A stretch of DNA of 64,000 nucleotides from Streptomyces sp. NBC_00285 (GTDB taxonomy: Bacteria > Actinomycetota > Actinomycetes > Streptomycetales > Streptomycetaceae), in contig NZ_CP108055.1 of assembly GCF_036174265.1 (NCBI RefSeq), positions 1,116,001 to 1,180,000 of the forward strand, written 5' to 3'. The notes under the pieces were generated by a model. That model was given only the letters and a program-made list of their open reading frames with translations, had not been told where the DNA came from and searched no databases. This document shows positions 26,056-34,468 of this stretch, piece by piece. The first letter of the stretch is position 1. Every line of letters starts with the position of its first letter. The position numbers and the translations under genes were made by a program.

Positions 26056-26757
26056 CTAGCCTCCGTACGCCTGCTTCCAGCGGGCCCGGTGCCGCGCGTC
26101 GCCCTGGCCCCGGCCGTTCACCCCGCTCAGTGACGTCAGCGAGGCCCCGTTGTTCCACAGGCCGAGGAGGTCGCGGTGCACGGCGAGGATGTCGTGCTGC
26201 ACGGCGAACTTCTCGGAGGGGCCGGTGAAGCGGGAGGTGGTCACGAACACGGCCACTTCGGCGCGGAAGTGCACCTGGGCACCGAGCAGATCACGCAGCT
26301 CGCGGTTGGGGATCGCCCTGCTCGGTGCGTAGCGTTTGCACTGAACGACCATCGTGCGGCCGTCCGGCAGCCGCCCGAGGACGTCGGCGCCGTTGTCGCC
26401 CGCGCCGCCCACCCGGCGGACCTCGGTGCAGCCGTCCCGTCGGCACAGTCCCGCGACCAGTTCCTCGAACTCGGTGCCCGTCATGACGTCCACCTCGCCG
26501 AGAGTCCGCCGGCCGGCCTGCACCGCGTCCTCCTCGCGCCAACGACGGTCCCGGCCACGCAGCAGCCGGTCCGTGCGCCACAGCCGACGGCCCGTCTCCA
26601 CGGCGACGCCGACCAGTAGGAAACCCAACAGATAGGGCCACACGCTCGCCCAGAACACCACCAGGAGGACCAGCGCCGCCGCGCCGCCTCCCGTGCCCCA
26701 CTTGATCCGCAGTGCCCGCCGTCTGCGGGCGGCCGTACTCCTTCGACGCCTGGCCAC
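26056..26757 (-). CDS. Membrane-anchored Mrr-type restriction endonuclease-like protein
   Basis: The 233-residue protein begins with a very basic tail (MARRRRSTAARRRRALRIKW) and one or two membrane helices (residues ~22-55, AALVLLVVFWASVWPYLLGF). A PD-(D/E)xK nuclease domain of the Mrr_cat type follows: TEFEELVAGLCRRDG, then GDNGADVLGRLPDGRTMVVQ, with the Asp and QCK active-site elements in place. Mrr-like enzymes cut modified DNA or serve as stress nucleases. The membrane anchor is a common actinobacterial variant of unknown role. No methyltransferase partner is adjacent. Confidence 0.85.
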   Translation of the reverse strand: MARRRRSTAARRRRALRIKWGTGGGAAALVLLVVFWASVWPYLLGFLLVGVAVETGRRLWRTDRLLRGRDRRWREEDAVQAGRRTLGEVDVMTGTEFEELVAGLCRRDGCTEVRRVGGAGDNGADVLGRLPDGRTMVVQCKRYAPSRAIPNRELRDLLGAQVHFRAEVAVFVTTSRFTGPSEKFAVQHDILAVHRDLLGLWNNGASLTSLSGVNGRGQGDARHRARWKQAYGG

Positions 26758-26862
26758 GTCGGCCTCCCCCTCGATGCTCCTCCCCAGAAGTCTGGGCAGC
26801 TCAAGGAGGTGTGAGAAGGGCGCGAGTCGGCCATGTCCGAATATCCGCCGTGGACGCCGGCC

Positions 26863-26891
26863 GGCCGCGGCGCCGAAACGGCGCCGCGGCC
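26863..26891 (-). terminator. 13-bp-stem hairpin terminating the GH5 gene
   Basis: GGCCGCGGCGCCG (26863-26875) pairs perfectly with CGGCGCCGCGGCC (26879-26891) around an AAA loop. It begins 15 bp beyond the GH5 stop codon on the leftward message. Confidence 0.8.
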
Positions 26892-26905
26892 CTCCATGGA
26901 GCGGG

Positions 26906-27964
26906 TCAGCCCTTGACGGGCTTGCCGCGTCCCCAGGCCCAGGCCAGCCGGTCGGCGCCGGACTGGTTGGTGGTCTGCAGCCACGGGTGGTCGGCGGGGC
27001 CGACGAGCTTCTGCACCGAGTAGATGTCGTCGGTGCGCAGGCCCGGCCAGTACACCGAGCCCATCTTCAGCTCGCGGAAGGTGTCGGTGACGGCCTGGAT
27101 GAAGTTGACGAAGTTGTCGTCCGGGGTCTTCACGTTGTAGTTCAGGCCGGTCGTCATCGGCGCGCCGAACTCGTCCGCCACGGTGCGGCTCGCGCAGTCG
27201 CCGATGCGTACCTTCAGGTCGGCGACCCACTCGTCGTAGGTGGCGTACGACTTCCAGAAGCCGTAGTGGTGCAGCGACAGGTAGGTGCCCTTCAGGCGCG
27301 GGTCGGCGCAGACCGTCGTGACGTGGTCGTTGTAGCCGGCGCCGCTGACGAAGACGCGGTTGCGGGGTACCGACTTGTAGGTGTTCAGCCACTTCGCGGC
27401 GATGTCGGCCCACTGGGCGTCGGTGTAGCCGTGCGGTTCGTTCATCGGCTCGAAGTAGACCCGGGAGTTGCCCTTGTAGGCCTTGACCACGGTGTTCCAC
27501 ATGGGCCAGTAGGTGGCCTCGTCGTCGATGAAACCGTCCTTGCGGTCACCGGTGCCCTCCCAGTAGGACACGATGACCTTGAAGCCCTGCGCCGCCGCCG
27601 CGTCTATGACGCCTCGGTACGACTTCCAGTACGAACTGTTGACGGTGTACGGGTTGATGGGCAGCCGGACGGTGTTGGCGCCGAGGTTCGCGCGGAACGC
27701 CGCGATGATGCGGGTCGACTTGGCATACGTGCGGGCGTAGGTGTCGGTGGTCGACAGGCCCGACAGCTGGAGCGCGTCGTCGGCGAAGTTGTCGCGCGGG
27801 TCCGCCCAGTTCACGCCCTTGAACTGGGTCGTGTCGTGGGCGGGCGCGGCGGCGGTGGCGGGGCTGCCGGTGAGGGTGGCGCCGCTGATCGCGGCGAGCG
27901 TGACCGCGACGAGCGAGGCACGCAGCCTGGGGGCACGACGGGCGCTGGTGGGGGTCTTGCGCAT
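26906..27964 (-). CDS. Secreted GH5 endoglucanase (cellulase family)
   Basis: The 352-residue protein has a cleavable signal with basic N-region and AxA-type site near residues 37-41. A single GH5 TIM barrel follows: ANTVRLPINP for strand 2, YFEPMNEPHG with acid/base Glu176, SLHHYGFW for the substrate histidine, and VADEFGAP with nucleophile Glu265. It cleaves beta-1,4-glucan or related mannan outside the cell. There is no carbohydrate-binding module. It is divergent from a LacI-type regulator, with a 16-bp operator palindrome 27-42 bp upstream of its start. Confidence 0.93.
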   Translation of the reverse strand: MRKTPTSARRAPRLRASLVAVTLAAISGATLTGSPATAAAPAHDTTQFKGVNWADPRDNFADDALQLSGLSTTDTYARTYAKSTRIIAAFRANLGANTVRLPINPYTVNSSYWKSYRGVIDAAAAQGFKVIVSYWEGTGDRKDGFIDDEATYWPMWNTVVKAYKGNSRVYFEPMNEPHGYTDAQWADIAAKWLNTYKSVPRNRVFVSGAGYNDHVTTVCADPRLKGTYLSLHHYGFWKSYATYDEWVADLKVRIGDCASRTVADEFGAPMTTGLNYNVKTPDDNFVNFIQAVTDTFRELKMGSVYWPGLRTDDIYSVQKLVGPADHPWLQTTNQSGADRLAWAWGRGKPVKG

Positions 27965-27990
27965 CGACCAATCCCTTTCGGAATGACAGC

Positions 27991-28006
27991 ATGTTTACGT
28001 AACCAT
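27991..28006. promoter_or_regulatory. LacI-type operator between GH5 gene and its regulator
   Basis: ATGTTTACGTAACCAT is a 16-bp palindrome with one mismatched pair around a central CG. It lies just upstream of the GH5 start, in the divergent region shared with the LacI-family gene. Its sequence differs from the AACGTT-centred operators near 9.5 and 14.6 kb. Confidence 0.65.
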
Positions 28007-28095
28007 GACGGCGCCGGAATCGTGGCACTCACCCCGGCGACCGTCAAGGTCTTCGACACGTAACATCCGGTGCGACACGCGACAGGCGCGTTCGT

Positions 28096-28139
28096 CCGAA
28101 GCTCGGCCGAAATCCGGCACATGTTCGACCGAAGTCCGG
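28096..28139. repeat. Three 11-bp repeats spaced by whole helical turns
   Basis: CCGAAGCTCGG (28096-28106), CCGAAATCCGG (28107-28117) and CCGAAGTCCGG (28129-28139) begin 0, 11 and 33 bp apart, so they lie on one DNA face. They sit 27-70 bp upstream of the LacI-family start. They may be regulator-binding iterons; no binding protein can be named. Confidence 0.45.
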
Positions 28140-28165
28140 TCGACGCACGGTTGAAGGAGGCAGCA

Positions 28166-29212
28166 GTGGTGGAGCGGGGAGGTTCCGGTGTCCCCGGTGG
28201 GCGGCGCAAGCAGCGTGTGTCCATGGCCGACGTCGCCGAACTCGCGGGCGTCTCCTCGCAGACGGTCTCGCGGGTCTCCAACGGCCATCCCGGGGTGATC
28301 ACTTCCACGCGCGAGAAGGTCCTGGCGGCGATGCGGGAACTGGGCTACCGGCCCAACAGCGCAGCACGGGCCCTGCGGTACGGGCAGTTCAACACCATCG
28401 GTGTGATCCTGTTCAGCCTGTCGTCGACCGGCAACAGCCGCACGGTGGAGGCGATCGCCACGCACGCGGCGGCCGAGGGGTACGCGATCACCCTGATCCC
28501 CATCGACGTCCCGACGCAGGACAACGTCCTGGGGGCCTTCACGCGGATGGGCGAGCTGGCGGTCGACGCGGTCATCGTCATCATGGAGATCCATCTGCTC
28601 GACACCGGCACAGTGCAGCTGCCGCCCGGTGTGCATGTCGTAGTCGTGGACTCCGACGCCGGCGACCGCTACAGCGTGGTCGACACCGACCAGGCGGACG
28701 GCGCCCGCAGGGCCGTACGGCATCTGCTCGACCTGGGCCATCGGACCGTGTGGCACGTGACGGGGCCGCAGGCGTCCTTCGCGGGGCAGCGGCGGGCCCA
28801 GGCCTGGCGGGCGGTGCTGCAGGAGGCGGGCCGCCCGGTGCCGCCCGCGCTGTACGGGGACTGGTCGGCCGAGTCCGGTTACGCGGCCGGGCTGGTGCTC
28901 GCCGAACCGCCGGACTGCACGGCTGTGTTCGCCGCGAACGACCAGATGGCGCTCGGGCTGCTGCGCGCGTTCCACGAGCGGGGGCTGTCCGTGCCGCATG
29001 ACGTCAGTGTGGTCGGTTTCGACGACATCCCCGACGCCGGGTTCTTCGTGCCGCCGCTCACCACCGTCCACCAGGACTTCGCGGAGGTGGGCGACCGCTG
29101 TGTCCAAAAGGCCCTCCAGCAGATCCGCGGGCAGACCGGCACAGAGCCCGGCACCGACCTCGTGCCGACCCGCCTGGTGGTGAGGGGCAGCACGGCCCCG
29201 CCGCCCGGCTGA
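28166..29212 (+). CDS. LacI-family transcriptional regulator, divergent from GH5 glucanase
   Basis: The ~348-residue regulator has a LacI helix-turn-helix (VSMADVAELAGVSSQTVSRV), hinge (RPNSAARALRYG) and sugar-binding-protein-like core (SVVGFDDIPDAGFFVPPLTT). It is probably the repressor of the neighbouring glucanase gene, with a cello-oligosaccharide or similar ligand. Start choice rests on AAGGAGG at 28154-28160. GTG codons at 28166 and 28169 are both possible, whereas an open frame reaching to 28070 lacks a ribosome site. Confidence 0.93.
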   Translation: MVERGGSGVPGGRRKQRVSMADVAELAGVSSQTVSRVSNGHPGVITSTREKVLAAMRELGYRPNSAARALRYGQFNTIGVILFSLSSTGNSRTVEAIATHAAAEGYAITLIPIDVPTQDNVLGAFTRMGELAVDAVIVIMEIHLLDTGTVQLPPGVHVVVVDSDAGDRYSVVDTDQADGARRAVRHLLDLGHRTVWHVTGPQASFAGQRRAQAWRAVLQEAGRPVPPALYGDWSAESGYAAGLVLAEPPDCTAVFAANDQMALGLLRAFHERGLSVPHDVSVVGFDDIPDAGFFVPPLTTVHQDFAEVGDRCVQKALQQIRGQTGTEPGTDLVPTRLVVRGSTAPPPG

Positions 29213-29271
29213 GACGGGTTCCGGCATGATCGGAGGGGTCGGGGTGGGACGCGAAAAGCAGGAGGCAGGCT

Positions 29272-29802
29272 GTGATCGTCTGGGTCAACGGCGCGTTCGG
29301 CAGCGGAAAGACCACGCTCGTGGAGGAACTGCGGCCGCGGTGGCCCGAGGCGCTGGTCTTCGACCCGGAGATGGTCGGGTACGTGCTCCAGGAGATCGTG
29401 GACGTGCCGACCGGCGACTTCCAGGACCTCCCGCTGTGGCGGCGGCAGGTCGCGAGTCTGGCCGCAGGGCTGGCCGAGGAGTACCGGCGTCCGCTGCTGG
29501 TCCCCATGACACTGGTCAACCCCGGCTATCTGGATGAGGTCTTCGGCGCCCTGGGCAACGCGGGCCTCGTCGTCCACCACTTCTTCCTCAAGGTCCCTCC
29601 GGAGGTTCTGGTGCGGCGGATCGAGGGGCGGGTCTCCTTCCCCGACGACCCGGCCAGGGAAGAGCGGGTGCGGGCGTGGTGCAAGGCGCGGATCGAGGTG
29701 TGCACCGGCGCGGTCGACACCCTGCCCGGTGACACGGTGTTCCTCGACGGCACCTCGCCCGTACGGGAGTTGGCCGACCAGGTGCTCGCCCACGTCGGTT
29801 GA
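29272..29802 (+). CDS. TmrB-like P-loop nucleotide-binding protein
   Basis: The 176-residue protein has Walker A (GAFGSGKTTL, residues 7-16) at the very N-terminus and resembles the TmrB (tunicamycin resistance)/small kinase group: FDPEMVGYVLQEIV, and a late LxxRIEGRV lid. TmrB-type proteins bind nucleotides or drugs and confer resistance; others are phosphotransferases. It lies 33 bp before an MFS exporter on the same strand, which fits a two-gene resistance or efflux unit. The GTG at 29272 follows GGAGGCAG. The substrate is unknown. Confidence 0.8.
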   Translation: MIVWVNGAFGSGKTTLVEELRPRWPEALVFDPEMVGYVLQEIVDVPTGDFQDLPLWRRQVASLAAGLAEEYRRPLLVPMTLVNPGYLDEVFGALGNAGLVVHHFFLKVPPEVLVRRIEGRVSFPDDPAREERVRAWCKARIEVCTGAVDTLPGDTVFLDGTSPVRELADQVLAHVG

Positions 29803-29835
29803 CCTTGCCCCAGGGGAAGCCCGCAGCATCGGTCC

Positions 29836-31080
29836 ATGGTGCGAGGCGGGCGGGTACTGGTCGACGTTCGGCCACTGCGGGTGGAGGCGTTCCGGAGGCT
29901 GTGGGCGGCCGGGACCGTGACCGCCCTGGGGGCTCAACTCACGGCGGTCGTGGTTCCGTTGCAGATCTACGACATCACCGGATCGTCGGCCTGGGTCGGG
30001 CTTGCCGGACTCGTGGGCTTCGGCCCGATGGCCGTGGCGGCGCTCTGGGGCGGGGTGCTGGCCGATGTACGGGACCGGCGGCGGGTGCTGCTGGTGACCA
30101 CCGTCGGCATCGGTGTGACGTCGCTGTTGCTGTGGGCGCAGGCGTGGGCCGGTATGCGGTCGGCTGGATTGCTGCTCGTGCTGGTGGGTGTGCAGCAGGC
30201 ACTGTTCGGCGCCAACACGGCGGTGAGCAGGGCCGTTCCGCCCCGCCTGGTGCGGCCGGAGTTGCTGCCCGCCGCCAACGCGCTGCAGTCGACGGTCGTC
30301 CTGTCGGCCGGGATCGGTGGTCCGCTGCTGGCCGGCGTGCTGTTGCCGGTGGTGGGCGCGGAGACGCTCTATCTCACGGATGCCGTCGCCGTCTGCGCGA
30401 TGGTGTGGGCCGTGTGGCGACTGCCGTCCCTTCCGCCTGCGGGCATCGGTGGACAGCGGCCTGGGGTGCGGCAAATCGCTGACGGCGTGCGACTTGTGAT
30501 CCACCGTCAGATACTGCTCGTGGTCTACCTCTGCGACTTCGCCGCCCTCTCCCTCGGTCTGCCCAGCGCGCTCTTCCCGCAGTTGGCGAGGGAGACCTTC
30601 CATCCCTCGGACATCGGGGTGTTGTACGCCGCGGTCTCGGCCGGTGGCGTACTGGCGGGGCTGTTGTCCGGGGCCTTTACGCGCGTCGGCAGGCACGGCG
30701 TCGCGGTGGCGGTCTCGGCGGGCCTGTGGGGTCTGGCCGTCGCGGGGTTCGGACTGGCCGACTCCCTGATTTTCGCCGTGGGTTGGCTGCTCCTCGCCGG
30801 TGGTGCGCTCCTCGCCCTGGGCGTCTTCCGGAAGACGGTCCTGCAGACCGCCGTACCGGACGGCATGCGGGGCCGGCTCCAGGGGATCGACACCGTGGTG
30901 GCCGTGGGAGGACCGCGGTTGGGCGACCTTCTGCACGGCACGGTCGGTGCCGCCGTCGGTACCACGTGGACCATCACGGGCGGCGGGGTACTGACCGTGG
31001 CCGCCGCGCTCGCGCTGCTCCTGCTGTTCCCCGGCTTCCGGGGCCATCGCGCACCGGACACCGTGGTCGCCGGCCGGTAG
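29836..31080 (+). CDS. MFS transporter, drug-efflux / EntS-like
   Basis: The 414-residue protein has about twelve membrane segments. It has the MFS_3/EntS pattern: FRRLWAAGTVTALGAQLTAV, the loop 2-3 motif GGVLADVRDRRRVLLV, and LQSTVVLSAGIGGPLLAGVL near helix 5. Members export siderophores or macrolide-like drugs. Proximity to the TmrB-like gene supports a resistance role; no substrate can be named. Confidence 0.88.
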   Translation: MVRGGRVLVDVRPLRVEAFRRLWAAGTVTALGAQLTAVVVPLQIYDITGSSAWVGLAGLVGFGPMAVAALWGGVLADVRDRRRVLLVTTVGIGVTSLLLWAQAWAGMRSAGLLLVLVGVQQALFGANTAVSRAVPPRLVRPELLPAANALQSTVVLSAGIGGPLLAGVLLPVVGAETLYLTDAVAVCAMVWAVWRLPSLPPAGIGGQRPGVRQIADGVRLVIHRQILLVVYLCDFAALSLGLPSALFPQLARETFHPSDIGVLYAAVSAGGVLAGLLSGAFTRVGRHGVAVAVSAGLWGLAVAGFGLADSLIFAVGWLLLAGGALLALGVFRKTVLQTAVPDGMRGRLQGIDTVVAVGGPRLGDLLHGTVGAAVGTTWTITGGGVLTVAAALALLLLFPGFRGHRAPDTVVAGR

Positions 31081-31138
31081 GGGCGGAACGGGCGCTGGGG
31101 CCGTGCCTGTTCGCGCGCGGACCGTGGCCCCCACCGGC
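31073..31138. terminator. GC-rich inverted repeats between convergent genes
   Basis: GCCGGT (31073-31078) pairs with ACCGGC (31133-31138). Inside, GGGGCC near 31097 can pair with GGCCCC near 31126. The structure lies between the ends of the MFS gene and the leftward MetX gene and could terminate both messages. Confidence 0.4.
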
Positions 31139-31146
31139 AGGTCGCC

Positions 31147-32319
31147 TCACGCCTCGCCACGGCTCCCGACCGGGAACGGCAGGCAGGTGCGCCGTGTGGA
31201 GTCGAGCGTGTTCGCGACGGCCTCCAGGTAGCCCGGGACCCGGAGCAGGAAGGCGTCGTGGCCGGCTTCCGAGGTGTGGTCGCGGTAGTGGGTGGGCGCG
31301 AGGCCGAGTGAGGTCAGGCGGGCCGACAGGTACGCGGTGTCCGACGCCCGGAAGAGCCGGTCGGAGTCGAAGCTGAAGAGGTGCACCTCGGGGGTGCGGG
31401 TGGCCGTCGGTACGGGGGCCGGCCGGCGGGCGAAGGCGTCGTAGCGGTCCATGGCGGCCGTCAGGCGCAGATAGCTGTTGGCGTCGAAGCGGGCGACGAA
31501 GCTGCGGGCCTGGTGTTCGAGGTAGCGCTCCACGGCGTAGGGGCCGTGGGCCGCGCCGCCCGGGCCGGCGGAGGGCTGGTGTCTGCGGCCGAACTTGGTC
31601 TCCAGGGAGCCCGGGGACATGTAGGTGAGGTGGGCGATCATGCGCGCGACGCCGAGGCCGTCGACGGGACCCGGGGCGCCGGGTTCGTCGGCGTAGTGGC
31701 CGTCGGCGAAGCGCGGGTCGGAGCGGATGGCGGCCCGGCCCGCGGCGTGGGCGGCGAGGGAGTCGGCGGACAGCCGGGCCCCGGTCGCGATGAGCAGGAA
31801 GCGCTCCGCGTCGCCGGGATGGCGCAGCAGCCACTCCAGTGCCTGCATGCCGCCGAGGGAGCCGCCCACCACCGCCCGCAGTGCGGGGCTGCCCAGGTGG
31901 CGCAGCAGGCCTCGGTGGACGGCCACCATGTCGCCCACGGTGATGTCGGGGAAGTCGGCGCCGAGGGGCCGGCCGGCCGGCGCCGGGCTCCAGGGTCCGG
32001 TGGTGCCCGCGCAACCGCCGAGGACGTTGGCGCAGACGACGTGCAGACGGTCCGTGTCGAGGGGGCGGCCGGGACCCACCATCTCCTCCCACCAGCCGGG
32101 GATGTCATCCGAACTGTGCCGGGTGACATGGGAGTTGCCGGTGAGGGCGTGACAGACGAAGACCGTGTTCGGCCGTTCCGGGTCGGGACGGCCGTACTCC
32201 TCGTAGGCGACCCGGACACCGGAGAGGATGCCGCCCGTCTCCAGCCGCAGGGGGCGCTCCGGAGGGAAGAGGACGGCGGTGCGCTGGTGGCGGCCGGCCG
32301 GGGCGGGGAATCCGTTCAT
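31147..32319 (-). CDS. metX: Homoserine O-acetyltransferase
   Basis: The 390-residue alpha/beta hydrolase transfers acetyl from acetyl-CoA to L-homoserine. Markers are VCHALTGNSHVT near residue 55, the nucleophile elbow VGGSLGGMQALEW with Ser154, and the C-terminal catalytic histidine in EAGHDAFLL. The ATG follows GGAGGAG and overlaps the C26 amidase stop by 4 bp. It is the last gene of the long leftward operon. Grouped with MetY (two genes upstream) it would make and use O-acetylhomoserine. That could serve plain homocysteine synthesis, but its place in a biosynthetic operon suggests supply of a product building block. Confidence 0.93.
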   Translation of the reverse strand: MNGFPAPAGRHQRTAVLFPPERPLRLETGGILSGVRVAYEEYGRPDPERPNTVFVCHALTGNSHVTRHSSDDIPGWWEEMVGPGRPLDTDRLHVVCANVLGGCAGTTGPWSPAPAGRPLGADFPDITVGDMVAVHRGLLRHLGSPALRAVVGGSLGGMQALEWLLRHPGDAERFLLIATGARLSADSLAAHAAGRAAIRSDPRFADGHYADEPGAPGPVDGLGVARMIAHLTYMSPGSLETKFGRRHQPSAGPGGAAHGPYAVERYLEHQARSFVARFDANSYLRLTAAMDRYDAFARRPAPVPTATRTPEVHLFSFDSDRLFRASDTAYLSARLTSLGLAPTHYRDHTSEAGHDAFLLRVPGYLEAVANTLDSTRRTCLPFPVGSRGEA

Positions 32320-33092
32320 CGCGCTCCTCCCCCGTGGCCCACGAGGTGGTTCGTCCACTGTTCGGCGCGCCCGCTCGCCCGGCGTGCCGCCGCCGCGCCG
32401 AAGCTCTCGAAGAGGCGACGGCAGACGGGGTCGGTGGCCGCGTACCACTCGGGGTGCCACTGCACGCCGAGCGCGAAGGTCCGGGCCCCGACGACGGACA
32501 GGGCCTCGATCACGCCGTCGGGGGCGGTGGCCTCGCTGCGGAGGCCTGGCGCGAGGGTGCCGACCGCCTGTCCGTGCAGGGAGTTGACCCGGGCCCGGTC
32601 GGCGCCGTCCAGCAGCCGTCGAAGCAGGCCGTCGTGGGCGAGGGTGACCTCGTGCGCGGGCCGGTACTGCTCGTCTCTGGACAGGGTGGGGTCCTCACGG
32701 TGGTCCGCGCAGTCGAGGGCGCGGAGGGTGCCGCCGTAGGCCACGTTGATCTCCTGGAGGCCGCGGCAGATGCCGAGCAGGGGCAGCCCTACGGCCACGG
32801 CCCGGCGGACCGCCGGGAGGGCGAGGGCGTCTCGGTCGGGGTCGAAGGGGCCGGGGCAGGGGGCCCCGCCGTAGCGTTCCGGGGCCACGTTGCTCTCGTG
32901 TCCGCCGAGGACGAGTCCGTCGCAGCGGGCGAGCAGTTCGTCGGGGAGTGGGCCGGGGCCCGGGAGCAGCACCACCGAGCAGTGGGCGACCTCTTCGAGC
33001 GCCGTGATGTAGGCGCGGCGGACGGCGGCGTGCGGGACGCCGTCCCAGGTCTCGGTCGCGCAGGCGAGTGCGACCAGCGGCCGGTTCGTCAT
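32316..33092 (-). CDS. Class I glutamine-amidotransferase-like gamma-glutamyl hydrolase (peptidase C26)
   Basis: The 258-residue protein has the C26 triad: nucleophile Cys109 in LLGICRGLQEINVAYGG, and the His-Glu pair in GVQWHPEW near the C-terminus. It resembles PuuD-type gamma-glutamyl-GABA hydrolases, with the extra loop (SNVAPERYGG) typical of the group. It would cleave a gamma-glutamyl amide in the cytosol. Lying between MetX and MetY with 4-bp overlaps on both sides, it may remove a gamma-glutamyl protecting group from a pathway intermediate; that role is inference. Confidence 0.88.
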   Translation of the reverse strand: MTNRPLVALACATETWDGVPHAAVRRAYITALEEVAHCSVVLLPGPGPLPDELLARCDGLVLGGHESNVAPERYGGAPCPGPFDPDRDALALPAVRRAVAVGLPLLGICRGLQEINVAYGGTLRALDCADHREDPTLSRDEQYRPAHEVTLAHDGLLRRLLDGADRARVNSLHGQAVGTLAPGLRSEATAPDGVIEALSVVGARTFALGVQWHPEWYAATDPVCRRLFESFGAAAARRASGRAEQWTNHLVGHGGGAR

Positions 33093-34468
33093 GCGTCCCG
33101 TGCTCCTTCGCCGAGTACTCCTTCGTATGGTGCTCCTTCGCCGAGTGCTCCCTCGATGTCGGCGAGCAGGTCGTCGATGTCCTCGATGCCGACGGCCAGG
33201 CGGATGGAGCCCTGGGTGACGCCGGCGGCCAGCTGGTCGGCCTCGGGGAGCTGGGCGTGGGTGGTGGAGGCGGGGTGGGTGGCCAGCGATCTGACGTCTC
33301 CGATGTTGGTGACGTGGGAGACCAGCCGGAGTGACTCGATGAAGCGGCAGCCCGCCTCCCGACCGCCCTCCAGCTCGAACTGCACGAGTGGGCCGCCGTT
33401 GTCCCCCATGTAGCGCTCGGTCAGCCGCGCCTCCTCGCCGTCGGCGAGCCCGGGATAGCGGACGGAGGCGACCCGCGGGTGCGCCTGGAGGTACTCGGCA
33501 ACCCGGCGGGCGTTCTCCCCGTGCGCCCGCATCCGCAGCGGCAACGTCTCCAGCCCCTGGAGCAGCAGCCAGGCGTTGAAGGGGCTGAGGCAGGGACCGA
33601 GGTCCCTGAGCAGGGTCTCGCGGGCCTTGAGGAGATAGGGCGAGCGGCCGAGCGGACTGTCGAGCTCCAGGCCGGTACGGGTCCAGACGACTCCCCCGTG
33701 CGCCGGGTCCGGTGTGGTGAGCAGGGGGTGGCGCTCGGCGTGCGCCTCCCAGTCGAAGCGACCTGAGTCCATGATCAGCCCGCCGAGCGTCGAGCCGTGG
33801 CCGCCGATGTACTTGGTCGCCGAGTAGACGACGATGTGGGCCCCGTACTCCATCGGCCGGCAGGTGTACGGCAGCATCGTGTTGTCCAGCACCAACGGCA
33901 CCCCGCACGCCTCGGCGAGTGCGGCGACCTCCTCGATCGGGAAGATCCGCAGCCGGGGGTTGGGCAGGGTCTCGCCGAACCAGCAGCGGGTGTTCTCGTC
34001 GCTCGCCTCGGCGAAGTTCTTCGGGTTGCCGGGGCTGACGTGGCGGACCTCGATGCCGAACCGGGCGAAGGTGTTGGCGAACAGGTTCCACGTGCCGCCG
34101 TACAACTCGTCGGAACTGACGATGTTGTCGCCCGCCTGGCACAGGTTCAGCAGCGCCAGCGCGATGGCGGCCTGTCCGGAGGCGACGGCGAGTCCGGCCG
34201 CCGCGCCGTCCACCGCGGCCATGCGCTCCTCCAGCACGTCGCAGGTCGGGTTGTTGAGACGGGTGTAGGCGTGGCCGTCCTGCTGGAGGTCGAAGATTCC
34301 GGCCGCCGCGGCGGTGCTGGGCAGTTCGAAGGCGGCGGTCTGGAAGATCGGGGTGACGACGGGTGGGGTGATGCCGAGGCGCCATTCGTAGCCGCCGTGG
34401 ATGGTGGCGGAGCGGGCCGTGCGGAACGCCTTGCGGGTGGTGGGGGCGGGAGCGTCGTGGTCCGGCAT
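33089..34468 (-). CDS. metY: O-acetylhomoserine sulfhydrylase-type PLP enzyme
   Basis: The 459-residue Cys/Met-metabolism PLP enzyme has YTRLNNPTCDVLEERMAAVDG, the cofactor-stacking ELYGGTW, the aspartate in VLDNTMLPY, and the aldimine lysine Lys219 in SATKYIGGHGST. It catalyses gamma-replacement of O-acetyl-L-homoserine, with sulfide in the standard reaction. Relatives in natural-product pathways accept carbon or nitrogen nucleophiles instead. The last ~20 residues contain an imperfect duplicated GEGAP/GEGAR stretch from a 30-bp DNA duplication (33101-33160) and look like a non-essential tail. The ATG at 34468 shares one base with the upstream stop. Confidence 0.93.
   Translation of the reverse strand: MPDHDAPAPTTRKAFRTARSATIHGGYEWRLGITPPVVTPIFQTAAFELPSTAAAAGIFDLQQDGHAYTRLNNPTCDVLEERMAAVDGAAAGLAVASGQAAIALALLNLCQAGDNIVSSDELYGGTWNLFANTFARFGIEVRHVSPGNPKNFAEASDENTRCWFGETLPNPRLRIFPIEEVAALAEACGVPLVLDNTMLPYTCRPMEYGAHIVVYSATKYIGGHGSTLGGLIMDSGRFDWEAHAERHPLLTTPDPAHGGVVWTRTGLELDSPLGRSPYLLKARETLLRDLGPCLSPFNAWLLLQGLETLPLRMRAHGENARRVAEYLQAHPRVASVRYPGLADGEEARLTERYMGDNGGPLVQFELEGGREAGCRFIESLRLVSHVTNIGDVRSLATHPASTTHAQLPEADQLAAGVTQGSIRLAVGIEDIDDLLADIEGALGEGAPYEGVLGEGARDA

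Noticed and set aside
27965..28069. Longer N-terminus for the second LacI regulator starting near 28070
   Set aside because: The frame is open, but a strong AAGGAGG site precedes GTG at 28166/28169, and the extra residues are unlike LacI N-termini.
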